From JACMJL01 sp963791805 (GTDB lineage: Bacteria; Bacillota; Clostridia; Clostridiales; Clostridiaceae): DNA of 64,000 bases. The notes beneath the pieces are model-generated. The model did not search any database. It was not told where the DNA came from and saw only the letters and a program-made list of their open reading frames with translations. Location of the stretch: positions 1,426,001 through 1,490,000 of the forward strand of contig CAWBTU010000006.1 of the NCBI GenBank assembly GCA_963791805.1. Direction: 5' to 3'. The position numbers and the translations under genes were made by a program. Position 1 is the stretch's first letter; the number at the start of each line of letters is the position of its first letter. Shown piece after piece: positions 51,769 through 60,769 of this stretch.

Positions 51769-52281
51769 ATGGTAAGGTATATAAAAATAGCTTTAAGTTC
51801 TATATTCATTTATGTATTTATTGTGCTTGGCATCAGACTATTTGGTAAAAAGGAACTTGCTCAATTATCTATTTTTGATTTAGTATTTATTTTATTAATA
51901 AGCAATGCAGTTCAAAATTCAATGGTTGGAACTGACTCCTCATTGAGCGGAGGCGTAGTAGCTGCAACCTCATTATTTATATTTAATTATATTATCAAAG
52001 TAATAATTTTCAAATTTCCTAGGCTTGGTAAAGTAATACAAGGTGAACCATTAATTTTAATTTACAATGGAGAGCTTATAAATAAAAACATAGGTAAGGC
52101 TAAAATAACTCATGAAGAAGTAATGGAGGCAATTCGTGAACATGGAGCGGTTACAATATCTGATGTAAATTTAGCGGTTTTAGAAGTTGATGGTAATATT
52201 AGTGTACTTTCGGAAGAATTTAAAATTAGAACATCCAGTAAAAGGCAAGCTCATAAAGTGGTACGAAAGAATGAAAATTAA
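51769..52281 (+). CDS. YetF-like (DUF421) membrane protein
   Basis: 170 residues. Three transmembrane helices (about 6-22, 34-52, 60-84) followed by a soluble DUF421 tail (GEPLILIYNGELINKNIGKAKITHEEVMEAIREHG...VLEVDGNISVL). Family members are common in spore formers and some have germination or membrane roles, without firm activity. AGGAGAAA precedes the ATG. Confidence 0.83.
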   Translation: MVRYIKIALSSIFIYVFIVLGIRLFGKKELAQLSIFDLVFILLISNAVQNSMVGTDSSLSGGVVAATSLFIFNYIIKVIIFKFPRLGKVIQGEPLILIYNGELINKNIGKAKITHEEVMEAIREHGAVTISDVNLAVLEVDGNISVLSEEFKIRTSSKRQAHKVVRKNEN

Positions 52282-52283
52282 AG

Positions 52284-52313
52284 CTCACCATATATAATAA
52301 AAAATATGGTGAG
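52284..52313. terminator. Bidirectional hairpin
   Basis: A perfect 10-bp stem (CTCACCATAT 52284-52293 with ATATGGTGAG 52304-52313) between the YetF-like gene (+) and the SASP gene (-). Confidence 0.65.
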
Positions 52314-52356
52314 TATACTATACGTAAATCTATATATTAAAATTTATGTGGAAAGG

Positions 52357-52560
52357 TTATCTAGTTGTCAATTTAGTTTCATAGTCTTCAACCATTTTTT
52401 TGACCATATTTCCACCGACTAAACCATTATCCCTTGAAGCAAGATTTCCTTTATCAATTGTTTCATAGTTAGTTAAACCTATAGAACTTGCAACTTCAAC
52501 CTTAAATTTATCTAAACCAGATTTCGCTTGTGGAATTAAAGTTCTATTTCTACTTGTCAT
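52357..52560 (-). CDS. Alpha/beta-type small acid-soluble spore protein (SASP)
   Basis: 67 residues starting MTSRNRTLIPQAKSGLDKFK (AAAGGAGGTGA upstream). The core KVEVASSIGL and ASRDNGLVGGNMVKKMVE is diagnostic of SASPs, which coat and protect spore DNA. It shows that the organism makes spores. In SASP families a germination protease site is in a conserved TEIASE-like region; here it is VEVASS. Confidence 0.93.
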   Translation of the reverse strand: MTSRNRTLIPQAKSGLDKFKVEVASSIGLTNYETIDKGNLASRDNGLVGGNMVKKMVEDYETKLTTR

Positions 52561-52711
52561 TTTTTTCACCTCCTTTTCCTTTCTAATATTATATTGTCCA
52601 TAATGTAACTAAATATAAGAGGAAAGTAGAGGATATATAGTTAAAAGAAAACACAATGGTTGAATAAAACCATTTTTTATGGAAAATATATTAATAGAAG
52701 GAGATGGACTT

Positions 52712-52855
52712 ATGCCTAAAAGTAAAAAAGACGTTGAGAGTATTATTAAAAACCAAGAACAGAAAAATAGTGGTGAAGCTATTAAAGAACGTGCCGAGAA
52801 GGAGTATAAAGGAAGTTCCGGAAAACTTTCAGGACTAGGAGAAAGAGAAAAATAA
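52712..52855 (+). CDS. Small hydrophilic protein
   Basis: 47 residues, after AAGGAGAT. Very charged (KKDVESIIKNQEQKNSGEAI, then ERAEKEYKGSSGKLSGLGE). It resembles short spore- or stress-type hydrophilic proteins but is not recognised. A strong terminator follows. Confidence 0.55.
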   Translation: MPKSKKDVESIIKNQEQKNSGEAIKERAEKEYKGSSGKLSGLGEREK

Positions 52856-52877
52856 TATTAAATTTGAAGTAATTATA

Positions 52878-52904
52878 AAAACCTTGAGTTTATCAAGGTT
52901 TTTT
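52878..52904 (+). terminator. Terminator after the small hydrophilic protein
   Basis: AAAACCTTGA (52878-52887), a 5-nt loop, TCAAGGTTTT (52893-52902), then TT. Confidence 0.85.
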
Positions 52905-53188
52905 GCGATTAAATAGAATTATATTATAAGAAAAATATCTCAAAACAACGTAAAAAAATATTTTATTTAAATTTATATTGATTTTTACATAATATTAAGA
53001 TAATATTTTAGTGATTTCATTGTTGATAGCATCAAACCTTTGTACTACATATTCTATAAGGGATTAGTAAAGTAATATGATATAATAATTTTAATAAAAT
53101 ATTTTAATTCTAAATTATTATTGAAATAATGGTAATTTTTTATGTATAATAAGTATTAATTGACACTGCTAGTGGAAGGATGATATTA

Positions 53189-54067
53189 ATGATAAAAAGT
53201 ATGACTGGATTTGGAAGAGGTACCATTGAAGATAACGGTATGGGCTTTACAATTGAGGTTAAAAGTGTAAACCATAGGTACTTAGATACCAGCATAAAGA
53301 TGCCAAGAAGTTTAAATCCTTTAGAAGATAAAATCAGAAAGAAAATTTCCGAGAAAATTTCTAGGGGTAAAGTAGATGTTTACATAACTCAAAACAAGTC
53401 ATTTAATCAGAATGAAGTAGCCAGTGTAAATTATACTTTAGCAGATAGTTACATAAAATGTTTGCAAGAAATTAAAGAAAGATATAAACTAAGAGATGAC
53501 ATTTCAGTTTCTTTAGTTGCAAAGTTCCCTGATGTCGTTGTATTAGAACAACAAGAAGCCAATATTGATACAGTGTGGGAAACTCTGAACGTGCCTGTGA
53601 CACAAGCTATCGACAATCTTATAGATATGAGAGCCATAGAGGGTGTAAAACTCAAAGATGATATTATTTCAAGATGTTTCATTATTAGAGAAGCTGTAAG
53701 CGCTATAGAAAACAAATCGTCAATAGTAGTTTCAAATTATAAAGAAAAACTAAATAGTAGAATTAAAGAACTATTGAAGGATGCACCTATTGATGAAAAT
53801 AGAATTGCCATTGAAGTAGCAATTTATGCAGATAAGTCTAGCGTGGATGAAGAAATCGTTAGGTTAAAGAGTCATTTAGACCAAGTTGATAAAACATTAA
53901 TCCTTAGAGAACCTATCGGGAGAAAATTGGACTTTATAGTTCAAGAGATGAACAGGGAAGCAAACACTATTGCTTCTAAAGCAGATGACCTTGATATTGT
54001 GAATTTCACTTTAAACATAAAGAATGAAATCGAAAAAATTAGAGAACAAATTCAGAATATAGAGTAG
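53189..54067 (+). CDS. yicC: YicC/YloC-family endoribonuclease-like protein
   Basis: 292 residues from ATG 53189, giving the typical MIKSMTGFGRG start (GGAAGG upstream). Further signatures are EVKSVNHRYLDTSIKMPR and, at the end, KLDFIVQEMNREANTIASKADD. YicC members bind and cut RNA in other bacteria. It starts the conserved yicC-remA-gmk-rpoZ-coaBC operon. Confidence 0.92.
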   Translation: MIKSMTGFGRGTIEDNGMGFTIEVKSVNHRYLDTSIKMPRSLNPLEDKIRKKISEKISRGKVDVYITQNKSFNQNEVASVNYTLADSYIKCLQEIKERYKLRDDISVSLVAKFPDVVVLEQQEANIDTVWETLNVPVTQAIDNLIDMRAIEGVKLKDDIISRCFIIREAVSAIENKSSIVVSNYKEKLNSRIKELLKDAPIDENRIAIEVAIYADKSSVDEEIVRLKSHLDQVDKTLILREPIGRKLDFIVQEMNREANTIASKADDLDIVNFTLNIKNEIEKIREQIQNIE

Positions 54068-54082
54068 AGAAGGAGGAAGGTC

Positions 54083-54364
54083 ATGAGTATAAAATTAATC
54101 AACATTGGATTTGGAAATATTGTTTCAGCTAACAGATTAGTTGCAATTGTTAGTCCTGAATCAGCTCCGATAAAGAGAATTATCCAAGAAGCAAGAGATA
54201 GAGGGATGCTAATAGATGCCACATATGGTAGAAGGACAAGAGCAGTAATAATCACTGACAGCGATCATGTAATATTATCTGCAGTTCAACCTGAAACTGT
54301 TGCGCATAGATTAACTTCAAAAGATGAGGAAGTTTCAGACGAGGAATCTAATAATGAAAAATAA
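54083..54364 (+). CDS. remA: RemA-like (DUF370) regulatory protein
   Basis: 93 residues with GGAGGAAGG upstream. INIGFGNIVSANRLVAIVSPESAPIKRIIQEARDRGMLIDATYGRRTRAVIITDSDHVILSA is the DUF370/RemA core. In Bacillus, RemA binds DNA and activates matrix genes. It overlaps gmk by 11 nt. Confidence 0.93.
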   Translation: MSIKLINIGFGNIVSANRLVAIVSPESAPIKRIIQEARDRGMLIDATYGRRTRAVIITDSDHVILSAVQPETVAHRLTSKDEEVSDEESNNEK

Positions 54365-54983
54365 AGGCATACTTATAATTATTTCTGGCCCTTCAGGTGC
54401 AGGTAAAGGAACAGTTTGTAGGCAACTTTTAGAAAAAAATAATTATTGGTTATCTGTTTCTGCAACTACAAGAGCAAAGAGAACAGGTGAAGAAGAAGGC
54501 AAAAGTTATTTTTTTCTAACTAAGGATGAGTTTAATGAAAAGATTGAACAAGGTGATTTTCTTGAATACGCTGAGAACTATGGCAATTTCTATGGAACTC
54601 CTAGATCCAAAGTAATTGAAAAACTTGATAAAGGTGAAGTAGTTATACTTGAAATTGATATTCAAGGTGCCCTTAAGGTTAAGAAAAGTTTTCCAGATGG
54701 AATATTTATTTTCTTACTACCACCTTCTATGGAGGAATTAAAGCATAGAATAATTAACAGAGCAAGTGAAACGCCAGAATCATTAATGAGAAGATTTAAA
54801 AGTGCATATAAAGAGATTAATTATGTTTCCAAATATAATTATGCTGTAATAAATGACACTGTAGATGAAGCTGTAAAGAAAATTGATAGTATTATCACTG
54901 CTGAAACATGCAGAGTAGATAGAATGAAAGAAAGAATATTAGATTCGAAGGAGGGGTTGATTCATGAGCAACTCTATGATTAG
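54354..54983 (+). CDS. gmk: Guanylate kinase
   Basis: 209 residues from ATG 54354. P-loop GPSGAGKGTV, then TTRAKRTGEEEGKSYFF and the GMP site FLEYAENYGNFYGT. It converts GMP to GDP. The end overlaps rpoZ by 20 nt. Confidence 0.95.
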   Translation: MKNKGILIIISGPSGAGKGTVCRQLLEKNNYWLSVSATTRAKRTGEEEGKSYFFLTKDEFNEKIEQGDFLEYAENYGNFYGTPRSKVIEKLDKGEVVILEIDIQGALKVKKSFPDGIFIFLLPPSMEELKHRIINRASETPESLMRRFKSAYKEINYVSKYNYAVINDTVDEAVKKIDSIITAETCRVDRMKERILDSKEGLIHEQLYD

Positions 54984-55182
54984 TCCATCAATTGTTGAAT
55001 TATTAGAGGTAGTTGATAACAGATATTCATTAGTAACAATAGCATCAAAACGTGCAAGACAATTAATTGATGGTCAGAAGCCATTAATTAGTATTGATTC
55101 TGCAAAGCCAGTAACTATTGCTACAAATGAGATTATGGAAGGAGATTTAACTTATAAAACAGTTAAAGAAGGAGTAAAATAA
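54964..55182 (+). CDS. rpoZ: RNA polymerase omega subunit
   Basis: 72 residues; ISPSIVELLEVVDNRYSLVTIASKRARQL is the omega signature. GGAGG upstream lies in gmk. It assists RNA polymerase assembly. Ends exactly before coaBC. Confidence 0.93.
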   Translation: MSNSMISPSIVELLEVVDNRYSLVTIASKRARQLIDGQKPLISIDSAKPVTIATNEIMEGDLTYKTVKEGVK

Positions 55183-56376
55183 ATGGATAGCATAAAAACA
55201 GTTGTGCTGGGTGTAACTGGTGGAATTGCAGCGTATAAATCTTTGGATATTACAAGCAAACTTAAAAAATCTGGTATTGATGTACATGTAATAATGACAA
55301 AATCAGCAACTGAATTTATTAATCCTATTACTTTTCAATCCATTAGTCAGAACATGGTTACAACAGAAATGTTTTCTGAGCCTAAAGCATGGGAAATCCA
55401 ACATATTTCACTTGCAAAAAAAGCAGATTTGATGTTGATTGCTCCTGCAACAGCTAATATTATTGGAAAAGTTGCCAACGGAATAGCTGATGATTTTTTA
55501 TCAACTACAGTCATGGCTACAAAAGCACCTGTAGTTTTTGCACCTGCAATGAATTGTAATATGTACACTAATTCAATTGTACAAAATAACATGGCAAAGC
55601 TTAAAGAATATGGGTATACATTCATTGCTCCAAGCAATGGAAGACTTGCCTGTGGAGATGTTGGTGAAGGAAAGCTTGAGGATACTGATATAATTGTAGA
55701 AAACATTATATCAATGCTTTATGATACTAAAGATATGCTAGGAAAAAATGTTATAGTTACTGCAGGTCCAACATTGTGTCCCATAGATCCTGTTAGGTAT
55801 ATTTCTAATTATTCTACTGGAAAAATGGGTTATGCTATTGCTAGAGAGGCTAGAGACAGAGGCGCAAATGTTACATTAGTTTCTGGTCCATCAAGCCTTA
55901 AGGTCCCATTTGGTGTTGAATTTGTTGGTGTAAAAACTAATGAGGAAATGCTAAGAGCTATTGAAGAAAGATTTGATAGTGCGGATATTGTAATTAAATC
56001 TGCTGCTGTTTCCGATTACAAAATAATTGAGTATTCTAATGAGAAAATCAAGAAAAAAGATGAAATGCTTAGTTTGAATTTTACTAAAAATATTGATATT
56101 TTAAAGCATCTTGGAAGCATAAAAACTCATCAAATCCTTGTTGGCTTCGCAGCTGAAAGTAATGACATAATTAATCATGCAGATGAAAAATTAAAGAAAA
56201 AAAATCTAGATTTTATAGTTGCAAATGATATTTTACCTTCTGATACAGGTTTTGCAGCAGATGAAAATAAAGTAACTATATTATGTAAGGATGGAAAAGT
56301 GATTGACTTGGAGAAAATGCCCAAACGCAAAGTAGCTAAAGAATTATTTGATTTGATAAATAATAAAGATAAATAG
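55183..56376 (+). CDS. coaBC: Bifunctional phosphopantothenoylcysteine decarboxylase/synthase
   Basis: 397 residues. N-terminal CoaC flavoprotein (GVTGGIAAYK, active-site His in EIQHISLAKKADL, APAMNCNMY, LACGDVGEGKLED) and C-terminal CoaB (TAGPTLCPIDPVRYISNYSTGKMGYAIA). It carries out two steps of coenzyme A synthesis. Full length. A hairpin separates it from priA. Confidence 0.95.
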   Translation: MDSIKTVVLGVTGGIAAYKSLDITSKLKKSGIDVHVIMTKSATEFINPITFQSISQNMVTTEMFSEPKAWEIQHISLAKKADLMLIAPATANIIGKVANGIADDFLSTTVMATKAPVVFAPAMNCNMYTNSIVQNNMAKLKEYGYTFIAPSNGRLACGDVGEGKLEDTDIIVENIISMLYDTKDMLGKNVIVTAGPTLCPIDPVRYISNYSTGKMGYAIAREARDRGANVTLVSGPSSLKVPFGVEFVGVKTNEEMLRAIEERFDSADIVIKSAAVSDYKIIEYSNEKIKKKDEMLSLNFTKNIDILKHLGSIKTHQILVGFAAESNDIINHADEKLKKKNLDFIVANDILPSDTGFAADENKVTILCKDGKVIDLEKMPKRKVAKELFDLINNKDK

Positions 56377-56380
56377 ATTT

Positions 56381-56425
56381 AAGAGGCAAAAGCTACGAAT
56401 ATTTCGTTTGACTAGCCTCTTTTAA
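56381..56425 (+). terminator. Terminator between coaBC and priA
   Basis: AAGAGGC (56381-56387) pairs with GCCTCTT (56415-56421), with an inner ACGAA/TTCGT pair, then TTTTAATT. Confidence 0.7.
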
Positions 56426-56453
56426 TTATATTAACTAAATAGGTGGTAAAAAA

Positions 56454-58646
56454 ATGTATGCAGGAATAGTAGTAAATAATGAATCTACTCAGGTAGATAA
56501 GATCTTTACCTATGAAATACCTGATAATTTGATTGATAATATTAAAATTGGAAATATGGTTAAGGTACCATTTGGACTTGGAAATAAACCATTAGATGGT
56601 TTCGTACTTGATATATATGAAGATGCCACAAAAATAAACAATATTAAAAAAATCATTAAAGTGTCTGAAGATTTACCTTTACTAAGAGAAGAAGATGTTA
56701 CTTTGATTAAGTGTATGAAAGATAAATTTTTATGTACATATTTAGAATGCATAAAAACTGTCATTCCTACTGGTTTGTTGGATGGTTTGAAAAATAAAAC
56801 TGCTGAAAGAATCAGTGCTATCAAAAGACCTGAAGGCAAATATGATAAAGACAATTACAATTCAATTTATGATGTTGTGCTTTTCAATAATGGTAAACAT
56901 ACAATAGCAGAACTAAACAGAGAGTTTGGTATTTCAATTTCTTCAATTAACACTTTAATTAAAAATGAATTTTTATCAAAAAATAAAGTTATTATAAATA
57001 GGTATATTAATAAACAGTATGATGATTATTCTGAAAAAGTGCTAAGTACTGATCAAGCTAAGGCTGTGGATTTAATACTTAACTCGCAAGATAACAAATT
57101 TTTGCTTCATGGTATAACAGGCAGTGGCAAGACTGAAATTTATTTGCATCTTGTTAGTGAAATGCTTAGATTAAACAAAGGTTCAATTGTTCTGGTTCCG
57201 GAAATATCACTTACACCTCAAATGGTGGAACGATTTAAAGGGAGATTCGGTAGTAGAGTTGCAGTGTTTCACAGCAAGCTTTCTGAAGGTGAAAGATATG
57301 ACGAATGGTTTAGGGTTAAAGAAGGACAGGTAAAAATAGCTGTAGGTGCTAGGTCAGCAATATTTCTTCCAATGAAAAATTTAGGTATTATTATTATTGA
57401 TGAAGAACATGAATTAAGTTATAAATCTGAGAACAATCCTAAATATAATGCAAAAGAAATTGCTGAAATGAAACACATTATCGAGGGATCCAAAGTTTTA
57501 CTTGGATCTGCAACGCCTTCAATTGAAACTTATTATAGGTCCATGCATGGAGATTATAAATTAATAAATTTAAATCAAAGAGCTGATGGAGCCTTGCTAC
57601 CTAAAATCGAAATTGTTGATATGAGAGAAGAGTTAGTGAAAAATAATAAATCAATGTTTAGTTTTTCACTATATAATTATTTAAATGAATGTTTAAACAG
57701 AAATGAGCAAGCTATTTTATTTTTAAATCGAAGAGGGTTTTCTTCCTTTGTTTCATGCAGAAAATGTGGTTTTGTATTCAAATGTAGTAATTGTGATATT
57801 ACACTTACATATCACAATTCCGATGATTCTATGGTATGCCACTACTGTGGGAAAAAGGAAAAGGTTAAAAAAATATGTCCTCAATGTGGAAGTAATTATG
57901 TAAAATTTTTTGGGATAGGCACTGAAAAAATTGAACAAGAAGTAAATCGTGTCTTTCCTAGTGCTAGAACGTTAAGAATGGATTTTGATACTACTAGACG
58001 TAAGAATTCCTATGAAGAAATTTATAATACCTTTAAAGAAAAAAAAGCAGATGTACTTATTGGAACTCAAATGATTGCTAAAGGACTGGATTTTGAAAAT
58101 GTTACTCTTGTTGGAGTCGTTGCTGCAGATATTTCACTGAATTTGCCAGACTTTAGATCTAGCGAAAGAACTTTTCAATTAATAACCCAAGTTTCTGGAA
58201 GAGCTGGACGTGGGAAAAAAAGTGGTAAAGTAGTTATTCAGACCTATAACCCTGAACATTACAGCTTAAAATATGCTTCAAATAATGATTATTTAGGATT
58301 TTATAGTGAAGACATTTCAATACGAGAGCAGCTAAATTATCCACCTTACTCTGAAATTATGTCTGCTAATTTTAGTAGTAAAAATGAAGCTTTACTTATA
58401 AAAACTATTCAAAGTATTGGTGAAAATATTAAAGACAAGCTTAAAAATAGTAATATTACAATTTTAGGCCCGTGTCCTTGTGGAATAGCTAAAATAAAAG
58501 AACTATACCGTTGGCAAATTGTATTTAAAGGTGAAATTACAATATGTTTTGCTAATGAAATAAAAATAATTATTTATAATTTACTAAAAAATGTTTATAA
58601 TGATATAAGGGTAAGTATTGATATTAATCCAAGTAGTTTAATTTAA
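56454..58646 (+). CDS. priA: Primosomal protein N' (PriA helicase)
   Basis: 730 residues. N-terminal DNA-binding domain; helicase Walker A HGITGSGKTEIY; DEEH box IIDEEHELSY; zinc-binding cysteines in CRKCGFVFKCSNC, MVCHYCGKK and ICPQCGSN; motifs V-VI GTQMIAKGLDFENV and QVSGRAGRG. It restarts stalled replication forks. AGGTGG upstream of ATG. Confidence 0.95.
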   Translation: MYAGIVVNNESTQVDKIFTYEIPDNLIDNIKIGNMVKVPFGLGNKPLDGFVLDIYEDATKINNIKKIIKVSEDLPLLREEDVTLIKCMKDKFLCTYLECIKTVIPTGLLDGLKNKTAERISAIKRPEGKYDKDNYNSIYDVVLFNNGKHTIAELNREFGISISSINTLIKNEFLSKNKVIINRYINKQYDDYSEKVLSTDQAKAVDLILNSQDNKFLLHGITGSGKTEIYLHLVSEMLRLNKGSIVLVPEISLTPQMVERFKGRFGSRVAVFHSKLSEGERYDEWFRVKEGQVKIAVGARSAIFLPMKNLGIIIIDEEHELSYKSENNPKYNAKEIAEMKHIIEGSKVLLGSATPSIETYYRSMHGDYKLINLNQRADGALLPKIEIVDMREELVKNNKSMFSFSLYNYLNECLNRNEQAILFLNRRGFSSFVSCRKCGFVFKCSNCDITLTYHNSDDSMVCHYCGKKEKVKKICPQCGSNYVKFFGIGTEKIEQEVNRVFPSARTLRMDFDTTRRKNSYEEIYNTFKEKKADVLIGTQMIAKGLDFENVTLVGVVAADISLNLPDFRSSERTFQLITQVSGRAGRGKKSGKVVIQTYNPEHYSLKYASNNDYLGFYSEDISIREQLNYPPYSEIMSANFSSKNEALLIKTIQSIGENIKDKLKNSNITILGPCPCGIAKIKELYRWQIVFKGEITICFANEIKIIIYNLLKNVYNDIRVSIDINPSSLI

Positions 58647-58673
58647 ACCAGTTATGTTAATGGAGGGTGAAAG

Positions 58674-59126
58674 ATGGCACTAAGAGCAATTAGAACTTAT
58701 AAAGAAGATATACTAAGAAAAAAGAGTAAGAAAGTTGAAGAAGTTAATAATCGTGTTAAAATACTAATCGAGGACTTATTTGATACTATGTATGATGCTG
58801 ACGGAGTTGGTTTAGCAGCACCTCAGATTGGAATATTAAAAAGAGTAATTGTTGTAGATGTGGGAGATGGACCAATTGCATTAGTAAATCCGGAAATTGT
58901 TTTTTCAGAAGGGAGTTCAATTGATGAAGAAGGCTGTTTAAGTGTTCCTAGACAGGCAGGTACAGTAGATAGACCTCAAAAAATAACAGTGCATGGTTTA
59001 GATCAAAATGGTGAAGCTATTGAAGTAGTGGCAGAGGATTTATTTGCTCGAGCACTCTGTCATGAAATTGATCATTTAGATGGTGTATTGTTTATCGACA
59101 AAATGATAGAAAGCAGGTCAGAATAA
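58674..59126 (+). CDS. def: Peptide deformylase
   Basis: 150 residues. All three motifs are present: GLAAPQIG, EEGCLS and HEIDHLDG. It removes formyl groups from nascent proteins using a metal held by C and two H. GGAGGGTG upstream; stop immediately before fmt. Confidence 0.95.
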   Translation: MALRAIRTYKEDILRKKSKKVEEVNNRVKILIEDLFDTMYDADGVGLAAPQIGILKRVIVVDVGDGPIALVNPEIVFSEGSSIDEEGCLSVPRQAGTVDRPQKITVHGLDQNGEAIEVVAEDLFARALCHEIDHLDGVLFIDKMIESRSE

Positions 59127-60068
59127 GTGAATATAGTTTTTATGGGGACTCCTGAATTTTCAGTACCATCGCTAAAAAAGCTTATTGAATTGTATCAAGT
59201 TACAGGGGTAATTACCCAACCAGATAGACCTAAGGGCAGGGGAAAAAAATCAGTTTTTTCACCTATAAAAGATGTTGCACTTGAACATAATATTCCTGTA
59301 TTTCAACCAGAGAAAATTAAAAATAACAAAGAAATCATAGAAGAAATTAAAAATTTAGCACCTGATTTCATTATTGTTGTTGCATTTGGTCAAATTCTTT
59401 CAAAAGAGATATTAGATATTCCTAAATATGGGTGCATAAATTTACATGCCTCCTTACTACCAAAGCATAGAGGTGCTGCGCCAATTAATTGGTCTATTAT
59501 TGAAGGCGATAAAAAAAGTGGCAATACGACTATGTTGATGGACGTTGGATTAGATACTGGAGACATGTTACTTAAGCATGAAGTTAACATAACAAATGAA
59601 ATGACTTATGGTGAGCTTCATGATATACTTAGCATTTCAGGCGCTGACCTTCTTATTAATACAATAAGTAAGTATGCAAAAGGAGAAATAATACCTGAAA
59701 AACAAAATAATGAAGATACAAGTTATGCTAAGATGTTACAAAAAAACATGTGTGGTATTAATTGGAACAAACCTGCATATGAAATCAGCAATTTAATCAG
59801 AGGATTAAATCCAAGACCCGTTGCTTATACTTCTTACGAAAACAATACTATGAAAATATATAAAGCTATTTCATTAGATAAGCAGTGCAAGCACGAACCT
59901 GGATACATTGCAAAAGTTTCAAAAGCAGGAATAGAAGTTGAAACTGCAAAAGGAGTGTTATTAATAAATTCTTTACAATTTCCTGGAGGAAAAGTTTTAA
60001 CTGTTGACGAATTTTTAAGAGGTAATGAAATTAAAGAGGGTATGATTTTACCTAGCTTTAATTTATAA
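59127..60068 (+). CDS. fmt: Methionyl-tRNA formyltransferase
   Basis: 313 residues, GTG start. VFMGTPEFSVPSLKKLI, then NLHASLLPKHRGAAPINW (catalytic N/H/D region) and DTGDML; C-terminal domain ending LQFPGGKVLTVDEFLRG. It formylates initiator Met-tRNA. Operon with def. Confidence 0.95.
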   Translation: MNIVFMGTPEFSVPSLKKLIELYQVTGVITQPDRPKGRGKKSVFSPIKDVALEHNIPVFQPEKIKNNKEIIEEIKNLAPDFIIVVAFGQILSKEILDIPKYGCINLHASLLPKHRGAAPINWSIIEGDKKSGNTTMLMDVGLDTGDMLLKHEVNITNEMTYGELHDILSISGADLLINTISKYAKGEIIPEKQNNEDTSYAKMLQKNMCGINWNKPAYEISNLIRGLNPRPVAYTSYENNTMKIYKAISLDKQCKHEPGYIAKVSKAGIEVETAKGVLLINSLQFPGGKVLTVDEFLRGNEIKEGMILPSFNL

Positions 60069-60085
60069 ATTTAGGAGGGATAAAA

Positions 60086-60760
60086 ATGTTTTTTGATTTT
60101 AGATATATGTATATTTTACTTCCAGCAATGTTAATTTCTATATGGGCACAAATTAAAGTTAAGAGTACTTTTGCAAAGTTTGCAAAAATTAGAAGCAATA
60201 ATGGTTATACTGGAGAGCAAGTTGCTAGGATGCTACTGGATAATAGTGGACTTAACAACATTCCAATAGAACTTGTTAGAGGTAAATTATCAGATCACTA
60301 TGATCCCATTAATAAGGTAATGAGGCTTTCACAAGAAGTTTATTACGGTAATTCAGTAGCCTCTATTGGAGTTGCTGCTCATGAAACAGGTCATGCAATT
60401 CAACACAAAGAGAGTTATTCGCCACTTATCATTAGAAATAAAATAGCTCCTGCAGTAAATGTAAGTTCAAATATATCTTGGGTGTTATTTTTATTAGGAT
60501 TCATCTTTAGTCTACAGCCTCTAATAGGTATAGGTATAGTGCTATTTTCTGTTGTTGTATTATTTCAATTAATAACTTTGCCTGTTGAATTTGATGCTTC
60601 AAATAGAGCTCTTCATATATTGGATAGCAGGGGAATTTTAGTAGGAAATGAATTGAGTGGTGCGAAGTCGGTATTAACTGCAGCTGCAATGACTTATGTA
60701 GCAGCAGCTATTACAGCTATTGCTGAACTTATAAGATTAATTTTAATAAGTAGGGATTAG
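60086..60760 (+). CDS. YugP-like zinc metallopeptidase
   Basis: 224 residues with GGAGGG upstream. Membrane helices at about 8-22, 127-160 and C-terminal 190-220; the zinc motif VAAHETGHAIQH (HExxH-like: HETGH). The YugP/Zn-peptidase 2 family is typically encoded in this operon; its substrate is unknown. Confidence 0.9.
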   Translation: MFFDFRYMYILLPAMLISIWAQIKVKSTFAKFAKIRSNNGYTGEQVARMLLDNSGLNNIPIELVRGKLSDHYDPINKVMRLSQEVYYGNSVASIGVAAHETGHAIQHKESYSPLIIRNKIAPAVNVSSNISWVLFLLGFIFSLQPLIGIGIVLFSVVVLFQLITLPVEFDASNRALHILDSRGILVGNELSGAKSVLTAAAMTYVAAAITAIAELIRLILISRD

Positions 60761-60769
60761 GAGTGAAGA